Assembly: GCF_021245725.1 (NCBI RefSeq) | Contig: NZ_JAJGSX010000004.1 | Location: 107,516-171,515, forward strand | Source: Pseudonocardia sp. TRM90224 | Lineage (GTDB): Bacteria; Actinomycetota; Actinomycetes; Mycobacteriales; Pseudonocardiaceae | Length of the DNA stretch: 64,000 nucleotides | Direction: 5' to 3' | Shown here: positions 17,021 to 25,188 of the stretch, piece after piece | Layout: each line of letters opens with the position of its first letter | How positions within the stretch are numbered: position 1 is the first letter of the stretch | Made by a program: the position numbers and the translations under genes | Notes under the pieces: generated by a model | The model's database searches: none | What the model was told of the DNA's origin: nothing | Seen by the model: the letters and a program-made list of their open reading frames with translations, nothing else

Positions 17021-17704
17021 TCATCTCGCCGCGAGGGCGTAGAAGTCGATCACACGTTGTGCCAGCGACTCCGGTAGGCCGTCGTCGGAGCAGCGCACGT
17101 CCAGGTACTCGACGAGCTCGATGCCGGTCGCGTCGACGTCGGCCTCGCCGTCGGGGAGCGGGTGCGCGTCCAGCCGCAGCGCCGCGAATGCGCTCGACAG
17201 GTCGGTGGCGAGCAGCGCGGCCGAGTCCTCGGTGGGGCCGCCGGTCCACGCCGGGGTCGCCCCCATGAACGCCACGACCTGCCCATAGCCACTGGATTCG
17301 GGGTCGACGACGACGTAGACGCGGTCGAGGTACTCGAACCCCCCGATGGGCAGCAGGTCGAGCCGGCCGGCCGCGTTCCCCTCCAGCTCCTGCTCGATCC
17401 ATCCGTGCAGGTCGTAGTAGCCGTCGCTGCCCTGGAAGAACAGTTCCGACCAGCCGAAGGCCCGCGGCTGCCCGCCGATCGTGACCTCCAGGTCGTACGC
17501 AAGCTGCCCACCCGCTGTCGTCCGCCACAAATCGAGCAGGCCGGGAGGGATCGGTCCCGCGATGGAGTCTTGGACGAACTCCAGCGACTCCGCGGTGATC
17601 GGCGGCTGCGCATCGTGGACGACGCGGCCGGCGAAGAAGGCGATCCCGTGCTCGCGCAACATGCCGAGCTCGGGCACGGTGAAGGGCGGGGGCCCGTCAT
17701 GCAC
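17021..17704 (-). CDS. SMI1/KNR4 (SUKH)-like protein
   Basis: The 227-residue protein has the SUKH core: PPITAESLEFVQDSIAGPIPPGLLDLWRTTAGGQL, then strands leading to GFEYLDRVYVVVDPES and a C-terminal helix. SUKH proteins often neutralise polymorphic toxins, but many stand-alone copies have other roles. No toxin gene is adjacent. The GTG at 17704 is preferred over an upstream start because it has a GGGAG ribosome binding site 7 bases away and sits next to the conserved region. Confidence 0.65.
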   Translation of the reverse strand: MHDGPPPFTVPELGMLREHGIAFFAGRVVHDAQPPITAESLEFVQDSIAGPIPPGLLDLWRTTAGGQLAYDLEVTIGGQPRAFGWSELFFQGSDGYYDLHGWIEQELEGNAAGRLDLLPIGGFEYLDRVYVVVDPESSGYGQVVAFMGATPAWTGGPTEDSAALLATDLSSAFAALRLDAHPLPDGEADVDATGIELVEYLDVRCSDDGLPESLAQRVIDFYALAAR

Positions 17705-17833
17705 GTGATCACTCCCTGCTCGCCGGTCAGGCCGTCCACCGCTTCCGCAGCAGATCGGCGTGACCGACGTGGCGCGTACTGCTCGTACATCGCCATGATG
17801 CCGTTCGTTCAACGCCTGCCGGCAGCCGCTCCG

Positions 17834-18229
17834 TCAGCGGACGTTGCCCGCCACCTTGTGAACGTCGAGCCGGACGATCACCCGCTCGACCTCCGAACCC
17901 TCCGGCGGCGGGTCCTGGCCGAGGTACTTGTGGCTCAGCAGCTTCGAGAGCGTCTTGTCCGGATCCGGGATGATCGTCGCCGTGCCGCGCAGCTGGGTGT
18001 GGCGGTACGGGTTCGCCGCATCGGCCACCGACACGCTCATTCGCGGATCGCGACGCAGATTGCGCACCTTCAGGCGGTCCTCGGTGGCACTGAACACGAG
18101 TGCGCCGTCGTCGAGACCGACCCAGACGATCGACGTCTGCGGCCCACCATCCCGGTCGAGGGTCGCCACGGTGGCGAAGTTCCGGCCGTCGATCAGGGCT
18201 CGCACGTCGGGCGAGAGGGCGATCGTCAT
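17834..18229 (-). CDS. PPOX-class F420-dependent oxidoreductase
   Basis: The 131-residue protein has the split-barrel flavin/F420 fold of TIGR03618: FATVATLDRDGGPQTSIVWVGLDDGALVFSATEDRLKVRNLRRDPRMSVSV, with the positively charged KVRNLRRDP segment that contacts the cofactor phosphate. It should bind F420 (or FMN) and reduce an unknown substrate. It stands alone, and the 130 bases in front of the divergent SRPBCC gene hold its promoter. Confidence 0.85.
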   Translation of the reverse strand: MTIALSPDVRALIDGRNFATVATLDRDGGPQTSIVWVGLDDGALVFSATEDRLKVRNLRRDPRMSVSVADAANPYRHTQLRGTATIIPDPDKTLSKLLSHKYLGQDPPPEGSEVERVIVRLDVHKVAGNVR

Positions 18230-18361
18230 GTCACAGCGAACCCGTGCCGGCGCGGGCGCTATTCCCGCACCGGCGGAGTCCGAACATGCATAAGACCGTG
18301 CTAATATAAGCCGAGCCTGCTAGTAGGCCTCCGTTCACCAGCGAACCTGGAGCGCTCCCCC

Positions 18362-18853
18362 ATGAAGTACACCGTCTCCATCGAGATCGCCCTGCCCCGG
18401 GAGCGGACGGTCCAGCTGCTCGCCGACTCCACACACCTGCCGAAGTGGCTGCGCGGGTTGGTGCTGCACGAGCCGCTGAGCGGAGAGCACGGGCAGGTCG
18501 GCACCGAGTCGCGGGTCGTGCTCCTGGCGGGACAGCAGGAGATCGAGGCCACCGAGACCATCACGCGCCGGGAGCCGGCGAGCCTGCACGGGATCCCGAG
18601 GGACAGCGTCGTCCACTACGAGCGCGAGATCGTCGCCGAAGGCATGTGGAACGCCGCCCGCGAACGGTTCACCGAGGCCGGTCCGGAGACGACGCTCTGG
18701 GTGAGCGAGAACGAATACCGGTTCAGCAGCTTGCCGATGCGACTGGCGGGGCCCTTCATGCGCAGTGTCTTCCGCAATCAGTCGCTGCAGCACATGCAGG
18801 ACTTCAAGGCGTTCGCCGAGCAGGGCGCGGACGTCCGCGAAGCGAAGGGCTGA
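18362..18853 (+). CDS. SRPBCC (START/Bet v1-like) domain protein
   Basis: The 163-residue protein has the SRPBCC pattern: an opening strand MKYTVSIEIALPRERTVQLLAD, WLRGLV, curved-sheet strands with charged faces, and a long C-terminal helix FKAFAEQGADVREAKG. It presumably binds a hydrophobic ligand, and no catalytic residue can be named. A TAATAT element at about 18301-18306 could be part of its -10 region. It ends just before rnpB on the opposite strand. Confidence 0.75.
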   Translation: MKYTVSIEIALPRERTVQLLADSTHLPKWLRGLVLHEPLSGEHGQVGTESRVVLLAGQQEIEATETITRREPASLHGIPRDSVVHYEREIVAEGMWNAARERFTEAGPETTLWVSENEYRFSSLPMRLAGPFMRSVFRNQSLQHMQDFKAFAEQGADVREAKG

Positions 18854-18883
18854 CCCACGCGGGGCCGCTCCCGGGGTGTGGTG

Positions 18884-19292
18884 CGGACGAGCTGGCCTGT
18901 AAGCCGGATCCTGTTCCCGGGCACCTCGCGGTGCACCGTTCGGCGACCATCCATCTAGGCCTGCCGTCACCAGCAGGCTCGAGCGACCTACCCGCAGGCT
19001 CGGGCGGGCCGCCCTCGAACGCCTGCGCAGCGCCGACCGGGGTCGGCGCCTCTTGGTCTTGCTCCGGGTGGGGTTTACCGAGCCACCCCGGTCACCCGGG
19101 GTGCTGGTGGTCTCTTACACCACCGTTTCACCCTTACCCCGCACAAGTGCGGGGCGGTCTGTTCTCTGTGGCACTGTCCCGCGGGTCGCCCCGGGTTGCC
19201 GTTGACAACCACCCTGCCCTACGGAGTCCGGACTTTCCTCGGCGGCAGCACCGGAGCACTGCCGACGCGGTCGCCCAGCCAGCTCGTCCGCG
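18884..19292 (-). ncRNA. rnpB: RNase P RNA (type A)
   Basis: The minus strand has the universal RNase P RNA blocks in order: GAGGAAAGTCCGGACTCC near the 5' end, CAGTGCCACAGAGAACAGACC in the middle, and GATCCGGCTTACAGGCC at the 3' end. The P1 helix is visible as CGGACGAGCTGGC at the 5' end, matched by GCCAGCTCGTCCG at the 3' end (18884-18896). The length of about 409 bases fits actinobacterial type A RNA. It is the catalytic RNA that trims tRNA 5' leaders. Ends are set by P1 and may be off by a few bases. Confidence 0.96.
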
Positions 19293-19418
19293 TGATCACT
19301 CTACGCCGTCACCGGCCGGCCGCCCGGAGCGGGCAGGACACGGCCGCCAGGACTGCGGCGCGTGCCCCGGGGAGGGCAGGAACGCACACGTCCCGCCCCA
19401 GCCGGGCGGCACGGATTC

Positions 19419-19592
19419 TCAATCCTCCTGGCCACCCGACGGCCGCCGCGGCCGTTCCCCGTCGCCCCCGTCGCGCGCCGCCCCGCACCGCCAGCAGCGG
19501 TCGGGCGACTCCGCGGTGGGCATCGCGCCGCATTCGGGGCACAGGCGGTCGAGCCAGCAGACCGCGTCGCCGCCCTCGGGTTCGTCGGACAC
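19419..19592 (-). CDS. Small zinc-ribbon protein (57 residues)
   Basis: A GTG-started frame encodes 57 residues with two CxxC knuckles, CPEC at 18-21 and CWRC at 33-36, separated by 11 residues, followed by a charged Arg/Pro/Gly tail. The spacing is that of a minimal treble-clef or rubredoxin-like zinc ribbon, so it should bind one zinc ion; function is unknown. AGGA lies 7 bases before the GTG. It is divergent from the TSUP gene (29 bases between starts) and lies just upstream of rnpB on the same strand. Confidence 0.75.
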   Translation of the reverse strand: MSDEPEGGDAVCWLDRLCPECGAMPTAESPDRCWRCGAARDGGDGERPRRPSGGQED

Positions 19593-19621
19593 CCCTCCAT
19601 CCTGCGGGATAACGTGCGCCG

Positions 19622-20383
19622 GTGGTCGAGTACACCCCCGGTTCGCTGGCGTTCCTCGTTGTCACGGGCCTGCTGGCGGGCGGTGTGAACGCCGTTGCGG
19701 GCGGGGGTTCGCTGATGGTGTTCCCCGCACTGCTGGCCATCGGGTTCCCGCCGCTCGAAGCGAACGTCACCAACTCGGTGGCGCAGGCACCCGGGTACGT
19801 CGGGATCGTCGCCGGCACGCGTGAGGACCTGCGCGGGCAGGGTGAGCGACTCCTGCTGACGGCGCTCGTGGCGATCATGGGCGCCGTGGTGGGCTGCGTG
19901 CTGCTCCTGATGCTGCCCGGCGCCGTGTTCGACGCCGTTGTGCCCGCTCTGGTCCTGCTGGCCAGCGCGATGCTGGCGCTGCAGCCGGCGGCCCGGAAGT
20001 GGGCAGGGCCGTCGCGGCCCGACATGCCCGACCGGCTGGTCGCCCTGCTGCCGGCGATCTTCCTCGCGGGCGTGTACGGCGGCTACTTCGGCGGTGCGCT
20101 GGGCGTGATCCTGATGGCGACGCTCTCGCTGTGCACGCACGACTCGCTGGTGCGCCTCAACGCCCTCAAGGGCGCGCTGTCGCTCGCTGTCGCCGTCATC
20201 ACCGTGCTGATCTTCGCGGGCGGCGCACCGGTCGACTGGTTCGCGGTCGCGCTGCTGGCCCCGACGACGCTGCTGGGCGGCTTCGTCGGGGCCCGGCTGG
20301 CGCGCCGGCTCCCGGAGCCCGCCTTGCGCTGGTCGGTGGTCGTGCTGGGCACGGCCGTCGGGATCTACCTGGCCCTCACGTGA
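19622..20383 (+). CDS. TSUP/TauE-SafE family membrane transporter
   Basis: The 253-residue protein has about eight hydrophobic segments in two repeats. It has the family glycine motifs GGVNAVAGGGSLMVFPALLAIGFPPLEANVTNSVA near the N terminus and GVYGGYFGGALGVILMATLSL in the second half. TSUP proteins export sulfite, sulfoacetate or related organic anions. The substrate is not indicated by the neighbours. It is convergent with the RNase H/phosphatase gene, with the last codons overlapping. Confidence 0.85.
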   Translation: MVEYTPGSLAFLVVTGLLAGGVNAVAGGGSLMVFPALLAIGFPPLEANVTNSVAQAPGYVGIVAGTREDLRGQGERLLLTALVAIMGAVVGCVLLLMLPGAVFDAVVPALVLLASAMLALQPAARKWAGPSRPDMPDRLVALLPAIFLAGVYGGYFGGALGVILMATLSLCTHDSLVRLNALKGALSLAVAVITVLIFAGGAPVDWFAVALLAPTTLLGGFVGARLARRLPEPALRWSVVVLGTAVGIYLALT

Positions 20384-21443
20384 CCGGGTGGTGGCCGGTG
20401 TCGTTCACCAGCCGCACGCTGGCACCGCCGTCCTCGTAGAAGTCGACGATCGACAGCGACGCCAGGTCGAGGTGCAGCCGGTAGAGGATGCTCGGCCCGC
20501 CGAGCAGCGCGGCCCGCAGCAGCATCTTGATCGGCGTGACGTGGCTGACCAGCACCACCGTCGCGGCCGGGTACTCCTCGACGACGGCAGCCCGCTCGAC
20601 GTCCACCCGCCTGCCGACCGCCGCGAAGCTCTCCCCGTCGGGCGGCGCCGCCTCCTCGGAGCCCAGCCACGCCGCGTGCAGCTCGGGGTCGCGCTCACGG
20701 GCCTCGGCGAACGTCAGGCCCTCCCACGCGCCGAAGTCGGTCTCGATCAACCCGTCCCGGACGACGAGCGGCGCGCCGGTCGCGGCGGCCACCGCCTCCG
20801 CGGTCTGCACGGCCCTCCGCAACGGCGACGTCAACACGGCGGCGATCCCGTCGATCGCGCCCAGCCGGGCGGCCGCGCCGGCGGCCTGCCGCAACCCGAG
20901 CGGGGTCAGCTCCGGGTTGCCGCGCCCGGAGTAGCGCCGCTGCACCGACAGCTCGGTCTGCCCGTGGCGCAGCAACAACAGCCTCGTGGGGGTGCCGACC
21001 TGGCCGGTCCAGGCGACGGACGCCGGCGCGGCCGCGTCGACCTGCTCCCCGTCCATCGCCTTGTTGGCGAGCGCGTCGGCGCGCGCGTTGCGGGCTCGCG
21101 GGATCCACTCGAACGTCACCGAACCGATCTCGCGTACGAGCTCGGCCGCTTCCTGCGCGAGCGGCTTCATCGCCGGGTGCTTGATCTTCCAGCGGCCCGA
21201 CATCTGCTCCACGACGAGCTTCGAGTCCATCCGCACGTGCACGTCGGTCGCGCCGAGCTCCTTCGCAGCCTGCAACCCGGCGATGAGGCCCCGGTACTCG
21301 GCGACGTTGTTGCTGGCCACACCGATGCTCTCGGCGCGCTCGGCCAGCACGACGTCGGCGGTGGGGTCGAGCACGACCGCGCCGTAGCCGGCTGGCCCCG
21401 GGTTGCCCCGCGACCCTCCGTCGGCCTCGACGACGAGCTTCAC
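20376..21443 (-). CDS. Bifunctional RNase H / phosphoglycerate mutase-like acid phosphatase
   Basis: The 355-residue protein has a type I RNase HI-like domain (about 1-135; VVEADGGSRGNPGPAGYGAVV with the first Asp, AEYRGLIAGL with Glu, VRMDSKLVVEQM with Asp, and ARNARADALANKAM with the last Asp). A histidine phosphatase domain follows (LLLLRHGQTELS with RHG at about 158-160, and VVLVSHVTPIKMLL). This fusion matches mycobacterial Rv2228c, where the RNase H part removes RNA from hybrids and the phosphatase part is linked to alpha-ribazole phosphate. The GTG start overlaps the stop of the zinc-ribbon gene. Confidence 0.92.
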   Translation of the reverse strand: MKLVVEADGGSRGNPGPAGYGAVVLDPTADVVLAERAESIGVASNNVAEYRGLIAGLQAAKELGATDVHVRMDSKLVVEQMSGRWKIKHPAMKPLAQEAAELVREIGSVTFEWIPRARNARADALANKAMDGEQVDAAAPASVAWTGQVGTPTRLLLLRHGQTELSVQRRYSGRGNPELTPLGLRQAAGAAARLGAIDGIAAVLTSPLRRAVQTAEAVAAATGAPLVVRDGLIETDFGAWEGLTFAEARERDPELHAAWLGSEEAAPPDGESFAAVGRRVDVERAAVVEEYPAATVVLVSHVTPIKMLLRAALLGGPSILYRLHLDLASLSIVDFYEDGGASVRLVNDTGHHPVT

Positions 21444-22177
21444 AGACCCGATTCCGGCGTGCGCACGAGGATCACGCCGCATTCTTCGCAGCGGACGATG
21501 TCGTCGGCGGGCGCCGTCCGCAGCTCGGAGATCGTGGTGCGGTCCAGCTCGAGGCGGCACGCCTGGCAGCGGCGCTGCAGGAGCAGCGCGGCGCCCACCC
21601 CCCGCTGCTCGCGGCGCTTCTCGTAGAGCCCGAGCAGGTCGTCGGGGATCGAGACGACGACCTCCTTGCGCGCCCGCGTGCGGCCGGCCTCGGACGCGTC
21701 GATGTCGGCGATCGCGGTGTCGCGCCGCGCGACGATCACGGTGACGGACTCCTCGGCAGCGGCGAGCACGCCGCGCGAGTGCTCGAGGTCCACCCCGACG
21801 GCCTCGCGCTGCTCCATCACTTCGAGCTGCTCGTCCTCGAGGACGGTCTGGCGGCGCTTGAGCGTCTCCAGCTCGTGCTGCAGGTCGTTGGCCTGCTTCG
21901 CGCCGATGCCGGCGCCCGCGAGCAGCTGGTTGTCGCGCTCCGTCCGGCTGCGCACGCCCTCGACGTCGCGCTCGATCCGGCGGATGTCGCGGTCGAGGTC
22001 ACCGGCCGCGGTCTCGATCTCGATGAGCTTGTCCTTGGCGGTGCGCACGGCCGCCTCGGCAGCGGTGAGCTCCTCGTGCTCGGGCAACGTCCGCCTGCGA
22101 TGCGCGAGGCGCGACAGCTCCGCATCGACCTCGGCGAGGTCGAGCAACCTTCGTTGGACGGCGGGGTCGGCCTTCAT
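21440..22177 (-). CDS. C4-type zinc-ribbon coiled-coil protein (Rv2229c/DUF164 type)
   Basis: The 245-residue protein has an extended antiparallel coiled coil over residues about 10-175 and a C-terminal zinc ribbon with CQAC and CEEC knuckles. Orthologues sit beside nif3 and the RNase H/phosphatase gene in many actinobacteria and are thought to act in nucleic-acid or nucleotide-linked processes, without a proven reaction. AAGGATGG before the ATG serves as ribosome binding site, placed within the leftover nif3 tail upstream. Confidence 0.88.
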   Translation of the reverse strand: MKADPAVQRRLLDLAEVDAELSRLAHRRRTLPEHEELTAAEAAVRTAKDKLIEIETAAGDLDRDIRRIERDVEGVRSRTERDNQLLAGAGIGAKQANDLQHELETLKRRQTVLEDEQLEVMEQREAVGVDLEHSRGVLAAAEESVTVIVARRDTAIADIDASEAGRTRARKEVVVSIPDDLLGLYEKRREQRGVGAALLLQRRCQACRLELDRTTISELRTAPADDIVRCEECGVILVRTPESGL

Positions 22178-22198
22178 GCAGCCATCCTTATCGAATCA

Positions 22199-22262
22199 GG
22201 GTCTGAATGGTCCACGGGTCGAGCCGACTCCGTGAGACGTGGACATCGACGCTACCGCGCCG
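22199..22262 (-). pseudogene. Degenerate 3' end of a nif3 gene
   Basis: Read on the minus strand, this stretch encodes GSVDVHVSRSRLDPWTIQTLIR and a TAA stop. It is closely related to the last residues of the intact Nif3 gene 1.8 kb away ([17 protein letters not shown]), and the DNA is similar by eye (roughly four bases in five). It lies right before the zinc-ribbon gene, where nif3 ends in related genomes. It has no upstream reading frame of its own, because the MFS gene ends 22 bases away. It marks the boundary where the MFS/MarR cassette entered. Confidence 0.8.
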
Positions 22263-22284
22263 CCGCCGGCCCACGACGAGCCGA

Positions 22285-23481
22285 TCACCGGGACACCGCC
22301 GGTTGCTGCCGTTCGCGCACGGCACGCACCCCGAGCGTCCCGACCCCGACGACCGTGACCAGCGCCGCACACACCAACAGCGGGACGGCGGGACCGGCAA
22401 CGGCGGCGATCGGCCCGGCCACCGCGAGCCCGAGCGGTCGTGCCGCGAAGGACAGGAGCGAGTCGAACGAGCGGACCCTCCCCAGCGCGTGCTGTGGCAC
22501 GCGGTCGGCGACCACCGTCTCCCACAGCGGGATCAGCAGGCCGAGCCCGAGCATCGCCACCAGGTAGGCGCAGGCCACGACGACGACCGAGGCCCCCACG
22601 GCGAGCGCGGTGAGCGGCAGCCCGAGCAGCGCGACGCCGATCGTGCAGACCGCGAGCGGCCTGGTGATCCGCAACCGCGGCGCGGCGAACACGCCGATCA
22701 GCATCCCCGCCGTGCCGCTTTGCACGATGAGCACCCACGCAGGCTCGCCGCCGAGCTCCCGCACCGCGATCACCGGCCCGATCGCGAGGAAGAACCCCGC
22801 GGCGAAATGCCACACGGCGTGTCCGAGCACGCTGAGCAGGAACCACCGCCGGGAGCGGACCTCCGTCCACCCCTCCTGCAGCTGCGTGCGGAACCCGAGG
22901 TGCGCACCGGTCGAGGGCCGCGCGGCAGCGGGGGTCCGCACGCCGCCGAGCGTGAGTGCCGACGCCGCGAAGAGCGCCGCCGCCAGCAACGCGACCGCAC
23001 CCGGGCCGGCCACCAGCACAACGGCACCGCAGAGTGCGGGCGCCACCACTGCCGACAGGCCGGTCGCCATGCCGATGCGGGTGTTGACGCGCAACCGGTC
23101 CGGGGCCGCCACGGCGGCCGCGACCAGCGTCGGAACGGCCGGCGAGCCGAACGCGATCGCCACCCCGGTCAGCGCGGACAGCCCGGCGAGCCATGCGATA
23201 CCGGCACCGCCGAGCACGAGCTGGATGCCGATCGCGAGCTGCGCCGCGAACCGGACCAGATCGGCCCCGAGCAGCACCTTCGCCGGGTGGACGCGGTCGG
23301 CCACAACGCCCCCGACCGGCAGCAGCACCAGCATCGGCAGCAGTTCGCAGGCCAGGACCAGCCCGACGTCGCCCGCGGAGCCGGAGATCCGCAGCACGGC
23401 GAGCGTGAGCATGACCGGAACGAGAGCCGTACCCAGCGCCGAGAGGGTTCGCCCGAGGAGCATGCGGTAGACCGGGGACAC
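22285..23481 (-). CDS. MFS drug-efflux-type transporter
   Basis: The 398-residue protein has about twelve membrane segments. The start is SPVYRMLLGRTLSALGTALVPVMLTLAVL, and the loop between helices 2 and 3 reads GGVVADRVHPAKVLL, a variant of the MFS motif A. It resembles the MFS subgroup related to MefA and enterobactin exporter EntS. It is divergent from a MarR gene with two palindromic operators in the shared 78-base region, so it is probably induced by a MarR ligand. The GTG at 23481 begins at the first conserved residues; longer frames upstream cross the operators and are unlikely. Confidence 0.88.
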   Translation of the reverse strand: MSPVYRMLLGRTLSALGTALVPVMLTLAVLRISGSAGDVGLVLACELLPMLVLLPVGGVVADRVHPAKVLLGADLVRFAAQLAIGIQLVLGGAGIAWLAGLSALTGVAIAFGSPAVPTLVAAAVAAPDRLRVNTRIGMATGLSAVVAPALCGAVVLVAGPGAVALLAAALFAASALTLGGVRTPAAARPSTGAHLGFRTQLQEGWTEVRSRRWFLLSVLGHAVWHFAAGFFLAIGPVIAVRELGGEPAWVLIVQSGTAGMLIGVFAAPRLRITRPLAVCTIGVALLGLPLTALAVGASVVVVACAYLVAMLGLGLLIPLWETVVADRVPQHALGRVRSFDSLLSFAARPLGLAVAGPIAAVAGPAVPLLVCAALVTVVGVGTLGVRAVRERQQPAVSR

Positions 23482-23509
23482 GCATCGACCGTAGTTTGGT
23501 GGCAAATAT

Positions 23510-23536
23510 TTCGCTAGCGAATACTTCGCTGGCGAA
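23510..23536. promoter_or_regulatory. Tandem palindromic operators between MFS and MarR genes
   Basis: Two nearly identical 12-base palindromes, TTCGCTAGCGAA (23510-23521) and TTCGCTGGCGAA (23525-23536), lie 15 bases apart centre to centre in the divergent promoter. This is the usual form of MarR dimer sites that repress both genes. The region is also the AT-richest nearby, consistent with promoter elements under the sites. Confidence 0.85.
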
Positions 23537-23559
23537 TCATCTTTCGATAGGATCGGCGG

Positions 23560-24048
23560 ATGCCCGACTCCGTCGACCGCCACCTCGCCCTCTGGAAGGG
23601 CAAGGCCCCCTACGACGAGCAGGTCGAGGCGATCGTGTCGCGAATGCAGTTCCTCGTGAAGCACCTGCGCGCGACGAAGGAAGCCGCGCTCGCGCAGGTC
23701 GGGATGCAGGACTTCGAGTTCGAGACGCTGCACCGGCTCGCAGCGCGTGGCGAGCCGTGGCGCGCGACGCCGAGCGAGCTGGCCGCCGAGCTGATGCTGT
23801 CACCGGCCGGCATGACGGGACGGCTCGACACCCTTGCCGCCGCCGGCCTCGTCACCCGCGTCCGCAGCGACGACGACCGTCGCCGTGTCGACGTGGAGCT
23901 GACCCCGAGCGGGCACGAGCGCTGGCTGCAGGCCATGCAGATCAGGGACGACGCGGAGCGGCGCATCGTCGAGCCGCTCGACGCCGCCGAGCGGGTCGTG
24001 CTCGACACGTTGCTCGCGCGGCTGCTCACCGCGGTCGAGCGCGGGTAG
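23560..24048 (+). CDS. MarR-family transcriptional regulator
   Basis: The 162-residue protein has the MarR winged helix: WRATPSELAAELMLSPAGMTGRLDTLAAAGLVTRVRSDDDRRRVDVELTPSGHERW, with recognition helix SPAGMTGRLDTL and the DDDRRRVDV wing, and dimerising helices at both ends. It most likely represses itself and the divergent MFS gene through the two palindromes between them. It ends 9 bases from the convergent nif3 gene. Confidence 0.92.
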   Translation: MPDSVDRHLALWKGKAPYDEQVEAIVSRMQFLVKHLRATKEAALAQVGMQDFEFETLHRLAARGEPWRATPSELAAELMLSPAGMTGRLDTLAAAGLVTRVRSDDDRRRVDVELTPSGHERWLQAMQIRDDAERRIVEPLDAAERVVLDTLLARLLTAVERG

Positions 24049-24057
24049 CCGCGCCGC

Positions 24058-25188
24058 TCAGGGTCGCCCGATGGTCCAAGGGTCGGTCCGGTGCCGCGAG
24101 ACGCGGACGTCGACGCTGCCGCCCACCGCCGCGCGGATCACGCCGGCCGCCTGCTCGCACCAGGGCCACTCCGACGCCCAGTGCGCGACGTCGACGAGCG
24201 CGGGTGCGGTCGGGCCGGTGAGCAGGTGCTCGGCGGCGGGGTGGTGGCGCAGGTCGGCGGTGACGTAGGCGTCGACGCCCGCGGCGATCGCGGCACCGAG
24301 TGCGGAGTCGCCCGCTCCCCCGCACACCGCCACCCGTTGGATCATCCGGTCCGGGTCGCCAGCGGCCCGCACACCCCATGCGGTGGCGGGCAGCGCGGCC
24401 GCGACCCGGTCGGCGAACGCGGAGAGCGGCTCCGGCTCGGCGAGGACGCCGATCCGGCCGAGACCGCGGTCGGACGGGATGTCGGCGAGCTCCAGCACGT
24501 CGAACGCGGGCTCCTCGTAGGGGTGCGAGGCGCGCAGGGCCGCGACGACCGCGGCGCGCTTGCCGCGCGGCATGACCATCTCGATCTTGGTCTCGGCGAC
24601 CCGTTCCAGCCGACCGACCTCGCCGATCGTCGGGTTCGCCCCCTGCAGCGGCTTGAACTGACCGGTGCCCGCGGTGGCGAACGAGCAGTGGCTGTAGTCG
24701 CCGATCTGGCCGGCGCCGGCGGCCGAGAGCGCGTCGTGCACGGCGGTGATGGCCGGCCCGACCGGGATGAAGGTGACGATCTTGTCGAGCGCCGGTTCCG
24801 GTGTCGTCACCAGCGGGCCCTCGACGGTCAGCCCGATCGCCTCCGCGAGCGCGTCGGACACCCCGGGATCGGCGGAGTCGGCGTTCGTGTGCGCGGTGTA
24901 GAGGGCGGTGCCGGCGCGGATCAGCCGGTGCACGAGCGCGCCCTTCGGGGTGTCGGCACCGACGCCGTGGACGCCGCGCAGGAGCAGCGGGTGATGAGTG
25001 ACCAGAAGCTGGGCCGAGCCGATGGCCTCGTCGACGGTCGCGGGGACCGGGTCGACGGCGATCAGCACCGAGCCGACCGGCTCCGCGGGGTCGCCGCAGA
25101 CCAGCCCGATGGCGTCCCAGTCGGCGGCGAGCGCCGGCGGGTAGGCCGCCTCCAGCGCCGCGATCACCTCGCAGACGGTCGGCTTCAT
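24058..25188 (-). CDS. nif3: Nif3-like dinuclear metal-centre protein
   Basis: The 376-residue protein matches the larger Nif3/YqfO type, which carries an inserted middle domain. The metal-site motifs are [12 protein letters not shown] (His-His) in the N-terminal part, [12 protein letters not shown], and near the end [11 protein letters not shown] with a preceding [13 protein letters not shown] segment. The fold is related to GTP cyclohydrolase I type 2, and the biological reaction is not settled. The ATG overlaps the end of the aminotransferase gene (ATGA). In mycobacteria this gene is followed directly by the zinc-ribbon gene; here an MFS/MarR pair separates them. Confidence 0.9.
   Translation of the reverse strand: MKPTVCEVIAALEAAYPPALAADWDAIGLVCGDPAEPVGSVLIAVDPVPATVDEAIGSAQLLVTHHPLLLRGVHGVGADTPKGALVHRLIRAGTALYTAHTNADSADPGVSDALAEAIGLTVEGPLVTTPEPALDKIVTFIPVGPAITAVHDALSAAGAGQIGDYSHCSFATAGTGQFKPLQGANPTIGEVGRLERVAETKIEMVMPRGKRAAVVAALRASHPYEEPAFDVLELADIPSDRGLGRIGVLAEPEPLSAFADRVAAALPATAWGVRAAGDPDRMIQRVAVCGGAGDSALGAAIAAGVDAYVTADLRHHPAAEHLLTGPTAPALVDVAHWASEWPWCEQAAGVIRAAVGGSVDVRVSRHRTDPWTIGRP

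Noticed and set aside
17021..17704. Immunity gene of a toxin-antitoxin or contact-dependent system
   Set aside because: The SUKH-like fold allows it, but no toxin, secretion or repeat-containing gene is adjacent.
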